Below, in pieces: positions 1 through 7,900 of a DNA stretch of 20,725 nt. A program made the position numbers and the translations under genes. The notes beneath the pieces were generated by a model, which was not told the origin of the DNA, searched no databases, and saw only the letters and a program-made list of their open reading frames with translations. Location of the stretch: NCBI GenBank assembly GCA_036703315.1, contig DATNPH010000111.1:1-20725 (forward strand). Direction: 5' to 3'. Position 1 is the first letter of the stretch, and each line of letters starts with the position of its first letter. The DNA is from DATNPH01 sp036703315. GTDB lineage: Bacteria; Cyanobacteriota; Cyanobacteriia; Cyanobacteriales; Coleofasciculaceae.

Positions 1-122
1 AAAGCTACGCCAACAGTGCCGACTAAAAACAGTCCGCCTAGAGTCGTCCAGCGACTTATGGGGGGGAGAAATTCGTCGCTTTCAACGGGGTGTAGCAGCT
101 CAGGGTCAAGTTCGCTAACCAT
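1..122 (-). CDS. HlyD-family secretion adaptor, N-terminal fragment (runs off left edge)
   Basis: The reverse strand opens with ATG at 122 and stays open to base 1, giving 40 residues that start MVSELDPELLHPVESDEFLP and continue with PPISRWTTLGG before a hydrophobic stretch (LFLVGTVGVAF) that begins a membrane anchor. I recognise this opening as that of cyanobacterial HlyD-type membrane-fusion/periplasmic adaptor proteins, which partner peptidase-containing ABC exporters. The family usually exceeds 400 residues, so only the cytoplasmic tail and the start of the single membrane helix are present. It points away from the lanthipeptide genes but could supply the adaptor for the exporter at 8296-10437, which has none directly beside it. 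The assignment rests on a short N-terminus and needs the sequence to the left. Confidence 0.68.
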   Translation of the reverse strand, partial: MVSELDPELLHPVESDEFLPPISRWTTLGGLFLVGTVGVA

Positions 123-767
123 AATGCTGGAAGCTAGGACAGGTCGATAAAAGTCTATTTATTACTCACTTCTAAGCGACAAATTTTTATGCAAACCCAA
201 GCTTTTGCTTACAAAAATTTACACTAATTCTGCGAGAGCTAGAAGGCAGATTCTCAAAGCGCCAATATAAAATTCTCCCAGCAACATCTTTCATCTATTG
301 ACCTGCTCTGGACTATCCAAGGCTTAAATTTTGCTAGTTAGTGCGAATTATTCTAGGCTCGGCGTTAAAAAACTGTGGATGGATACAAGTCTCTTTTTAA
401 TCAATTGTTGCTACTTCTCCTATGTATTTGTAAAAGTTTGTAAAGAGTTCAGAGATTTGCATAATTCATTGTTGAGCTGAGCTGAGTAAGTGATAGAGGT
501 TTCTAATGTAAGGCGCAAGGAGACACTCACAAATTAAGCGATCGCCAGCTTAATTTGCATATTGGTTAGGGCTGGTAAGGGGTAATAGGTAATGGGATGA
601 ATTAAACCCTGACAGCGCCAAAATTTTATCAATTACCTCTTGACCAATTACCTTTTGAGCACCCACGTCAAAAATGTGCAACTTAAGCGCCTATCAGGCT
701 AGTTAGCCATTTTGGTACTCCCACTAATTTGAACTTCTTAACTTTAACAGGCCCAAAAATAGAGAAC
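123..767. other. Intergenic region between divergent adaptor and kinase-like genes
   Basis: About 645 bases lie between two divergent genes and should hold promoters for both. I see no ORF with coding character, no RNA gene and no clear promoter boxes. It contains one GCGATCGC octamer near 538-545, a short direct repeat of GAGCT near 475-485, and the imperfect inverted repeat listed separately at 574-653. Confidence 0.5.
574..653. repeat. Imperfect inverted intergenic repeat (GGTAA...TTACC)
   Basis: The left part carries tandem variants of GGTAAGGG/GGTAATAGG/GGTAATGGG (574-595) and the right part carries AATTACC twice (631-637 and 647-653). The two arms are roughly complementary and could fold into a leaky hairpin. 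Such low-complexity heptad-like inverted repeats are common filler between cyanobacterial genes. No function is implied. Confidence 0.5.
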
Positions 768-1760
768 ATGACCCAGTACTTTCTTGGTGTTGACATTGGT
801 GGCACTAAAAGTAACGCTTTAATCGCAGATGCCTACGGTAATGTGCTTGGTTTTGGTAAGAGTGGTCCCGGTCATCCCAAAATGGTCGGCTACAGGGGCT
901 TATCCGAAGTACTCCATGCCATAACTGACCAGGCAATGGCTACTGCCGGAATTGCCAGAGATCAGATATCCGGGGTTGGCTTAGGAATTGCCGGGTACAA
1001 CTGGTCTTCTGAGCGGGAAGCAATCCTACAAACCACCCAGAGCCTTGAATTAATCGCAGCATTAGAAATTGTCAACGATACCATCATCGGACTACTTGCT
1101 GGCGCAGATCAAGGCTGGGGTGTGGCTGTGGTTGCGGGCACGTCGTGCAACTGTCGCGGCTGGAACCAAGACCGACGAGAAGGCAGAGTCACTGGCTGTG
1201 GATTTGTGATGGGTGAAGCCGCAGGCGCAATTGAACTGCTTATCAAAGCCAAACAGGCTGTTGCCTTTGAATGGACGCGGTGCGGTCCTCCCACTAAATT
1301 GACTCAGGCTTTTATGAAATTAACCGGCGCACCCAACATCGAGAACCTGTTAGAAGGTCTAACAACAGGGTTCTATAAACTACGTTCAGAAATGGTTCCG
1401 GTTATTTTCCAAGAGGCAGAAGCAGGAGATACCGTTGCTAGGGATGTCATTGTCTGGGCTGGACAGGAGTTAGGAAGTATGGCAATTGGAGTTATCCGCC
1501 AGCTTGGCTTTGAATCGCTGAACTTTGATGTGGTTTTGGTCGGCAGCCTCTTCAAAGTTAGCTCGCTGCTAGTGCAGACGTTGGGTGAGACCATTCACAA
1601 AGTAGCTCCAGCTGCCCGTCTCGTGCAACTAACTGCGCCACCCGTCGTTGGTGGGGTACTACTAGGCATGGAAAAAGCGGGAGTAAAATACTCTGCTACT
1701 GTACGTCAAACTTTGCTCAATTCTACAAATGAACTGCTGAAAATGAAAGGATTAGAATAA
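768..1760 (+). CDS. BadF/BadG-type ATPase, N-acetylglucosamine-kinase-like
   Basis: The protein has 330 residues from the ATG at 768, of the ASKHA sugar-kinase/hsp70/actin fold. The frame also opens at a TTG 39 bases upstream, but family members start within a few residues of the first strand, so the ATG is preferred. Residues 9-15 (DIGGTKS) are the phosphate-1 loop, D104 lies in a VND motif expected to be the catalytic region, and residues near 122-129 (VAGTSCNC) form the phosphate-2 loop. A VLVGS segment in the last third fits the adenosine motif. The length is normal for the family. It probably phosphorylates an amino sugar in the cytoplasm, for example in cell-wall recycling, but the substrate cannot be read from sequence. 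It lies 139 bases before a glycosyltransferase gene on the same strand; a link to lanthipeptide sugar supply is inference only. Confidence 0.8.
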   Translation: MTQYFLGVDIGGTKSNALIADAYGNVLGFGKSGPGHPKMVGYRGLSEVLHAITDQAMATAGIARDQISGVGLGIAGYNWSSEREAILQTTQSLELIAALEIVNDTIIGLLAGADQGWGVAVVAGTSCNCRGWNQDRREGRVTGCGFVMGEAAGAIELLIKAKQAVAFEWTRCGPPTKLTQAFMKLTGAPNIENLLEGLTTGFYKLRSEMVPVIFQEAEAGDTVARDVIVWAGQELGSMAIGVIRQLGFESLNFDVVLVGSLFKVSSLLVQTLGETIHKVAPAARLVQLTAPPVVGGVLLGMEKAGVKYSATVRQTLLNSTNELLKMKGLE

Positions 1761-1899
1761 CTTTTTTAAAAGTTAGAAATAAAAAAATACTCATTAATTG
1801 GTGACTTTTGATTTAATTCAAACGTGATTATGACTATCTTCAATAATTTACTTAACAGAAATATTAAGAGCTTGAAATTTACTCGCTAGCAGGAACACT

Positions 1900-2667
1900 A
1901 TGGTACCTAAGATTTCTATCGTTATACCTGTATACAATCGAGAACCTTACGTTGGTGCTGCTATTGAGAGCGTCTTGAACCAGACAATGTCTGACTTTGA
2001 ACTTCTAGTTTGGGATGACGGATCTACGGATGGTTCAATAGACATCGCTCATCATTACGCTGGACTTGACCGACGGGTGCATGCGATCGCGGCACAGCAT
2101 CAAGGAGTAGCACCTGCCGTCAAAGCAGCGTTTGCTGCTACAACCGGAACTTACATCGGCTTAGTAGATAGTGATGATTTACTCGCACCCACAGCCCTTG
2201 AGGAGACGGCAGCGCTCCTAGACGCACATCCAGAAGTTGGACTGGTCTACACTGACTATCGAGTGATTGACGAGAATGGGCAAGACATAAGACTAGGATC
2301 GCGTTGCCAAATCCCGTACTCTAGAGACCGACTGCTGGTTGAGTTCATGACGCATCACTTCCGACTGATGCGCCGGTGTGTCTATGACTTTGTCGGTGGT
2401 ATTGACGAGTCTTTCGAGTTATCTGAAGACTATGACCTGTGTTTGAGACTTTCAGAAGTCACAGCCGTACACCACCTTCAAAAGGTTCTCTACTACTACC
2501 GTTGGCATGGAGGGAACATAAGCAACCAACGGCAAGTAATCATCCAATGGGCTTACAGAGCCAGTTTGCAAGCCCTGAAGCGCCGTGGTTTAGACAAGCA
2601 CTATGAACTCAGCGTGAACGATAGGAGCCAATTTGTCCTACGGCGCAAGAAGGTACTCACCAATTAA
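1900..2667 (+). CDS. Family 2 glycosyltransferase (GT-A fold), 255 aa
   Basis: The N-terminus (ISIVIPVYNRE, residues 5-15) is the classic GT2 opening, followed by the nucleotide-binding WDDGSTDGS (38-46), the metal-binding DSDD (90-93) and an ED pair at 176-177 in SEDYDLCLR expected to provide the catalytic base. A RWHGGNIS motif (201-208) follows, as often seen near the end of the GT2 catalytic domain. No membrane segment is visible, so it is a cytoplasmic enzyme consisting of little more than the catalytic domain. An AGGA ribosome site sits about 9 bases before the ATG. The sugar donor and acceptor are unknown. Its place between a sugar-kinase-like gene and a second GT2 gene, upstream of a lanthipeptide precursor, suggests peptide or cell-surface glycosylation, but this is inference. 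Confidence 0.88.
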   Translation: MVPKISIVIPVYNREPYVGAAIESVLNQTMSDFELLVWDDGSTDGSIDIAHHYAGLDRRVHAIAAQHQGVAPAVKAAFAATTGTYIGLVDSDDLLAPTALEETAALLDAHPEVGLVYTDYRVIDENGQDIRLGSRCQIPYSRDRLLVEFMTHHFRLMRRCVYDFVGGIDESFELSEDYDLCLRLSEVTAVHHLQKVLYYYRWHGGNISNQRQVIIQWAYRASLQALKRRGLDKHYELSVNDRSQFVLRRKKVLTN

Positions 2668-2748
2668 TTATTCATTTGGGTAATCAATTCTTTTAGCTGC
2701 ATTGAGTGCGGGTTCAGCTCAAGGACAACTTTCAATTTACCCAGAGTA

Positions 2749-2776
2749 TGGTCTTAACCAAATCGTATTAAGACCA
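2749..2776. promoter_or_regulatory. Perfect 9-bp inverted repeat upstream of second glycosyltransferase
   Basis: TGGTCTTAA (2749-2757) and TTAAGACCA (2768-2776) are perfect complements separated by 10 bases. No T-run follows on either side, so it is a poor intrinsic terminator. Lying 65 bases before the ATG at 2842, it could be an operator or an mRNA hairpin. Function is unproven. Confidence 0.45.
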
Positions 2777-2841
2777 AGCCTGCCCTCTTCCTGAACAAAA
2801 CCCTTTTCATCACAAGCTTTGGCAACAGAGCAAGAATTGGC

Positions 2842-4104
2842 ATGTCTCAAGAACCCTTAGCCTCAATTATTATCCCCTGCTACAACGCAGAAGCGATGAT
2901 AGAGCGTTGCTTGCACAGCTGTTTTCAACAGGTTTACCCCAATATCGAAATCATTGTCGTCGATAATAATTCGACCGATAAAACGATCGCGATCGCTAGC
3001 CGACTGGCAAACGCTACTTCACACCGCCTGCTCCTGTTAAATTGCCCTCAACAGGGTGCCAATTATGCCCGCAATTACGGTTTTACTCAGGCTAACGGCG
3101 ACTATATCCAATGGTTGGATACAGACGATGAACTAACCTCCAATAAAATCGCAATGCAGGTCTATGCTCTTGAAAAGAACCGTAACTATGACATTGCGTA
3201 TGGGGATTGGGACTGGTGCTTCTGGCACAATGGGCAGTGCAGAACGACACTCATGTTCACTTCCCAGCAGTATGACGACTACTTGACCCAGTTGTTGGTA
3301 GATAACTGGCGACCTCCCCATAGCTATTTACTCCGCCGCGAAGCTGCCACTCAGCTGCATGAATTGCAAGCTTGGCATCCCCAAAGGAATATGGATCGGG
3401 AATACTTTACCCTTGCCGCCCTCTTGGGATATCGCTTTCTTTGTGTCCCTGATTCTGGAATTCGTTACAACAGTTGGTCTTCCAATCAGATCACTAAGTC
3501 CACCTCGTACATAAATCGCGTTCAAAACCTCAAAATAATATTCCAACGCTTCCAACGTCAGGCAGATGAGCAGCCTGGAAATTGGATCAAGGAGCAGCAC
3601 AGGTTTTTGCTTAGCCAAAATTGGGATTTGTGGAGCCTTGCTTGCGTTTCCGTTGTTCAACAACAAAATCAATGCTTGTTTCTGAGGAACAACTTTACCC
3701 AAGAAATGAGACCAGCCAGTTTCTCTGAGGCAACGATCGTGAATGCTATGGGGCAATTACCTAGGGTCTGTACTCTGGAAGACCACGCCCGTAAAGTTGT
3801 GCGCTGGTTGTACAAAGCCATTTTGCAGCGCCCCGACTCTGAGAGTTCAATCGTGACACAACAACTGGCAAAGCTGGTGGGGCTACCTGTTGAAGTAGCG
3901 ATCGCCCTTAAACCACAAGAGCAGGATTTTCCTGAGTTAGAAATTACCACCGACAGCCTTGCTAATGGGACTAATCAAAAAGCTTTGATTGACGCTATTC
4001 CCTTTTATGCACCTTTGTTTGGAGAACAGCGCCTAGCCATTCTTAGAGTGTTGGAACACCTGCGTTTGGAGGGTCTTTTGAAATTAGAAGTTAGTTCCAA
4101 GTGA
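2842..4104 (+). CDS. Family 2 glycosyltransferase with C-terminal extension, 420 aa
   Basis: Residues 7-22 (ASIIIPCYNAEAMIER) and VVDNNSTDKT (39-48) mark the GT2 nucleotide-binding half. DTDD (93-96) is the metal site and MDREYF (184-189) occupies the position of the catalytic acid/base. The catalytic domain ends near residue 230. The remaining ~190 residues are rich in Gln, Trp and Leu, mostly helical in appearance, and finish with a Leu-rich segment (LAILRVLEHLRLEGLL) that I do not recognise. There is no membrane segment. Overall length and layout resemble the peptide S-glycosyltransferase SunS (a GT2 enzyme of about 420 aa with a C-terminal helical domain), but I cannot show homology in the tail. 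It lies upstream of the lanthipeptide precursor, separated from it by a decayed gene tail. Acceptor and sugar are unknown. Confidence 0.85.
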   Translation: MSQEPLASIIIPCYNAEAMIERCLHSCFQQVYPNIEIIVVDNNSTDKTIAIASRLANATSHRLLLLNCPQQGANYARNYGFTQANGDYIQWLDTDDELTSNKIAMQVYALEKNRNYDIAYGDWDWCFWHNGQCRTTLMFTSQQYDDYLTQLLVDNWRPPHSYLLRREAATQLHELQAWHPQRNMDREYFTLAALLGYRFLCVPDSGIRYNSWSSNQITKSTSYINRVQNLKIIFQRFQRQADEQPGNWIKEQHRFLLSQNWDLWSLACVSVVQQQNQCLFLRNNFTQEMRPASFSEATIVNAMGQLPRVCTLEDHARKVVRWLYKAILQRPDSESSIVTQQLAKLVGLPVEVAIALKPQEQDFPELEITTDSLANGTNQKALIDAIPFYAPLFGEQRLAILRVLEHLRLEGLLKLEVSSK

Positions 4105-4148
4105 GGCTACTAAATGGGTAACTAATTCCTAAGTGAAAGCTTCTATAA

Positions 4149-4401
4149 GCAACTAAAAAATTAAATGAGTGGTTTCAAAAAGAGTGGATAGACAAAGGGA
4201 ATAGCTTCTACCACTGAGAGCGTCGCTTATGAAAAAGGCTTGCCCTACAGAGCCAATTTGTATTTTGCTGCTTTAGAAAATCAAGATTTGGGCAGAGCTA
4301 AAACATGGTACATGACTTTCCAAAAGCTAGGCTTTAACCTTTCTAATCATTATAAAATCGCTGACTTATTTACTTTTCAAAAAGACTATAAAGTTTGGTA
4401 A
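4149..4401 (+). pseudogene. Decayed C-terminal gene remnant, family unknown
   Basis: The stretch reads like protein but no intact frame spans it. One frame (codons from 4149, stop at 4215-4217) gives KKLNEWFQKEWIDKGNSFYH. A second frame, open from 4192 to TAA at 4399-4401, gives VAYEKGLPYRANLYFAALEN, QDLGRAKTWYMTFQKLGF and finally DLFTFQKDYKVW. The two pieces abut around 4205-4215 as if by a single frameshift, and the second has no plausible upstream start. Amino-acid composition is natural and continuous, so I read this as the tail of a lost gene in the glycosyltransferase-precursor interval, possibly another tailoring enzyme. No family is recognised. A short real peptide is less likely because there is no good start. 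Confidence 0.5.
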
Positions 4402-4497
4402 ACAATCAGCACGATTGCATAAAAGTATTAGTTTTGGCTCTGAGTTATAAGTAGAGGTTCACAATACCTCAAAAACAAAATTCCTTCACTTAAACAT

Positions 4498-4503
4498 AAG
4501 GAG
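4498..4503 (+). promoter_or_regulatory. Strong ribosome binding site of the precursor gene
   Basis: AAGGAG sits 6 bases before the ATG at 4510. It is the strongest Shine-Dalgarno match in the lanthipeptide cluster, and fits the need to make far more precursor than enzyme. Confidence 0.75.
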
Positions 4504-4509
4504 AAAACT

Positions 4510-4806
4510 ATGTCCAACGAACACATTATCCGTGCATGGAAGGACGCAGAGTATCGGATGAGCTTGAGCGAAGAAGAGCGTGCGCAGCTGCCGGAAAATC
4601 CAGCTGGACTTATCGAACTCACGGATGCGGAGATGGGCTTTATCGGCGGAGGTTACGACAACAACACAGTTACCGTTAATGGTCAAGTCTGTTGCAGCAG
4701 TGGTGACATGTGTCGGGCACCTGATGACCCCCCTACCCCTGGTACAAATTCCACCATTACCGTCAACAGTGACATCTGTTGCAGTAGTGGATGCGGTTGT
4801 ATGTAG
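4510..4806 (+). CDS. lanA: Class II lanthipeptide precursor, mersacidin/lichenicidin-type leader, duplicated core
   Basis: This 98-aa peptide has a leader (1-48) with the IIRAWKD motif (6-12) seen in mersacidin-type leaders, an acidic helical stretch (SLSEEERAQLPEN), and FIGGG (44-48), a double-glycine site for a C39 peptidase. Cleavage after G47 or G48 leaves a core of about 50 residues with 7 Cys (61, 62, 68, 90, 91, 95, 97) and 12 Ser/Thr. The core is two related 17-residue units (52-68 and 81-97), both containing T-x-T-V-N and CCSSG, joined by a Pro/Asp-rich linker (69-80). In the second unit the tail becomes CGC, adding a Cys. LanM should dehydrate the Ser/Thr and form (methyl)lanthionines, and the transporter should remove the leader. 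Placement directly before lanM with a strong ribosome site supports the call. Ring pattern and activity are unknown. Confidence 0.93.
   Translation: MSNEHIIRAWKDAEYRMSLSEEERAQLPENPAGLIELTDAEMGFIGGGYDNNTVTVNGQVCCSSGDMCRAPDDPPTPGTNSTITVNSDICCSSGCGCM
4663..4800 (+). repeat. Internal duplication in the lanthipeptide core
   Basis: Bases 4663-4713 and 4750-4800 encode the two 17-residue core units at an offset of 87 bases. By hand alignment without gaps, 34 of 51 bases and 10 of 17 residues match, and most of the other residue changes are conservative (V/I, G/S). This indicates an old in-frame duplication followed by divergence. Confidence 0.85.
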
Positions 4807-4840
4807 CCATGATGCTTGGCTATTAGTTCGCTAGGAACGT

Positions 4841-4865
4841 TGGGTGGGCTGCTGTAGCCCACCCA
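4841..4865 (+). terminator. Attenuator-like hairpin between precursor and synthetase genes
   Basis: TGGGTGGGCT (4841-4850) pairs perfectly with AGCCCACCCA (4856-4865) around a 5-base loop. It begins 34 bases after the precursor stop and ends 88 bases before the lanM start. There is no T-run after it, so full intrinsic termination is doubtful. Such intercistronic hairpins in lantibiotic operons act as partial terminators or mRNA stabilisers that keep precursor transcripts in excess, and I infer the same here. Confidence 0.65.
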
Positions 4866-4953
4866 GGCGCGGCTGCTGATGACACGCCGTGAACGAACTT
4901 CACCTGCATGAGCAAAAAATTACAGTCGCACTGTGCTTTAGGAAACTAATGCT

Positions 4954-7900
4954 ATGAATCTATTATGCTTTCAAACTTCTGCCTGGTACTACGCGATCAC
5001 GTTGACAGAACGTATCGCATCACTGCGTGCGGTTCAGCGCACGAGACCGAATGTAGAAGTGAACTCGGAGCTTGCCGATCAACGGATGCAGCGCTGGCGA
5101 TCGCAACCGCCATTCACGAATGACTCCTTCTTTGCTCAGCGTCTGGCGATGGATGGCATTACTGAGGATGAATTGCTCTACCTCTTGGGTGAACCGATTG
5201 AGGCTATAAACGACCGTTTTCTCACCCCCCCAAGATGGTTAGCAGAGCTTGGTGAGGCGTGTTCTCGTCCCCCCTCCAACCTTCCGCTACCTCTCCCAGA
5301 AGTGTTGCGTGGTGAAAAGGTGGTTGGTTTTTTGGACGCGATCGAGCCGCTCATCAGCCAAGGTCGCGATCGCTTGCACCAAGGAGTACAGACCCTTACT
5401 CAGACTTACTCCAAGCTACCTTTTGACCTTAGCACGGTCGAAGAGGTACTTTTTGCGAATCTACCAGGGCAGTTGCTCACGATGTTGGGCCGCACTATGG
5501 TCTTGGAACTCAATGTGGCTCGCCTGCAAGGGTTTCTGGAGGGCAATACAGCTGAGGAGCGGTTTCAAAGCTTCTTGCAGCGCGTGCGCCAGCGCGATAC
5601 AGCTGTTGCCATCTTACGAGAGTATCCAGCTCTAGCCCGCCAGCTCACGATTCGTATTCATAACTGGGTCACGTTTAGTCTGGAATTTCTCCAACACCTA
5701 TGTGAAGATTGGCAGGCGATCCGGAGTACGTTCACTCTAGAGAACGAGCCTGGTGTACTCGTACAGGTGAATGGCAGCGTGGGTGATAGGCATCGGGGCG
5801 GACGAGCGGTGCTGATTGCCAGGTTCAGCTCGGGCTTTCAGGTAGTCTATAAGCCAAAATCGCTAGCCGTCGATGTGCATTTTCAGGAACTACTAACCTG
5901 GATCAACGAGCGTGGCAACCACCCCCCTTTCCGGATGCCGAAAATCCTCAATCGCAGTTCCTATGGGTGGGTCGAATTCGTTACTGCCCAGGGCTGCACG
6001 TCCTCAGAGGAAATCTGGCGTTTTTATCAGCGTCAGGGCGGCTACCTGGCGTTGCTTTATGCGCTGGAGGCAACTGATTTTCACTTCGAGAACTTGATCG
6101 CAGTAGGGGAATATCCAATGTTGCTCGATCTGGAAGCACTTTTCCAGCCGCGCACTAAAGCGTTTGAGCTAGACCAAGCAGAACAACTTGCTAGTAGTAC
6201 TATCAATTACTCGGTCTTGCGCATCGGGCTACTGCCAGAGCGGCTCTGGTCAAACGTTGAGTCTGAGGGCATTGACTTCAGTGGACTGGGTGCGATCGCA
6301 GGTCAGCTCACACCCTATGACATTCCTTACTGGGAAGGAGCGGGGACGGATGAGATGCGGCTCGCTCACAAACAGATGACAATGGCACAGAGCCAAAATC
6401 GACCTACTCTCAACGGTAACGAGGTTGATGTGCTGGACTACGCGGAGGCAATAGTTGCTGGATTTACTAGCGTTTATCAGTTGCTCCTAGAACACCGGGC
6501 TGAGCTATTGGCAGGCGATGGTCCTTTGGCACGCTTTGCTGAGGATGAAGTGCGTGCCATCTTTCGTTCAACGCGAACCTACGCTTGGTTGCTGCGGGAT
6601 AGTTTTCATCCCGACGTGCTGCGTAATGCCCTTGAGCGCGATCGCTTCTTTGATCGACTCTGGCTCCAAGTCGAGCACCTCCCCTACCTAGCTAAGGTTA
6701 TTCCCGCCGAGCGCGAAGACCTGCTCAACGGTGACATCCCGATGTTCACAACTCGTCCAGGATCGCGGCATGTATGGAGCAGTTCGAACGAGCAAATTTC
6801 CAATTTCTTTGACGAGTCAGGGATGGCTCTTGCCCAACGTCGCGTGCAGCGGCTGAGTGACGAGGATCTCACGCAACAGCTCTGGGTTATCCGCGCCTCA
6901 CTGATATCACTGGCAATGGGTGGGGATGGAGCGCGATGGCCAACGTACCAGATAACGGAACCAAAAACCGAGGCAAATCGCGAGCGGCTACTGACAGCCG
7001 CCCAAGCGGTAGGTGACCGACTGGAAGTGGTGGCGCTGCGTGGTGAGCAGGATGTCTCTTGGATCGGCTTGACGCTCATCAATGAACGTCACTGGTCCCT
7101 TGTTCCATTGGGCATAAATCTCTACGATGGTCTACCGGGGGTGGTGCTGTTCTTGGCTTACCTTGGGGATATTACTAAAGAAGAGCGCTACACCACGCTG
7201 GCACAAGCTGCGTTGACAACGTTGCGACATAAGATAGGTCAATCCTTCCTCAAGTCGATTGGTGGCTTTAATGGGCGGGGAGGATTAATTTACACCTTGG
7301 CGCATCTGGGTGTTCTGTGGAATGAACCAGCGCTGTTGGCTGAGGCTCAAGCGGTTGTCGAGCTACTCCCAGCGATGATCGATCTGGATGAACACTTTGA
7401 CATCATCAGTGGTGCGGCTGGCTGCATTGGCAGTTTGCTCAGCCTGTATCGGTGCTATCCATCCGATCGCACACTTGCTGTTGCAATCCAATGTGGCGAG
7501 TACCTCATTGCCCGTGCTCAACCGATGGAGCATGGAATCGGTTGGTTGCCAAAATTTGGAGGGACAAAACCGCTAACTGGGTTCTCGCATGGCGCTGCTG
7601 GTATGGCATGGGCGCTGCTGGAGCTAGCTGCGGTCACTGGCGAGGAGCGGTTTCGGAAGGCAGCACTGGAGGCAATTGCCTACGAACGGAGTCTCTTCCG
7701 CCCTGAAGTGAGCAATTGGCCTGATCTACGGGATTTTGCTACTACCCTCCAAGCAGACAACAACAACCAGCATACTTGTATGACGGCGTGGTGCCACGGC
7801 GCACCGGGAATTGGGTTGGCTCGCTTGCGTTGCTTACAGCATCTGGATGATGCCGAAACCCGGTCAGAAATCAATGCTGCACTGAAGACTACCCTGGCTC

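Noticed and set aside
729..767. TTG at 729 as the kinase-like gene start
   Set aside because: The extra 13 residues have no family counterpart, and the ATG at 768 leads directly into the first conserved strand.
2842..4104. Naming the 420-aa glycosyltransferase as a SunS-type S-glycosyltransferase
   Set aside because: Only length and general GT2 layout agree; the C-terminal half could not be matched and no acceptor Cys is known.
4580..4834. 84-residue open frame overlapping the precursor gene
   Set aside because: It lies in another frame of lanA, has no ribosome site, and its Leu/Val/Pro composition comes from the codons of the real gene.
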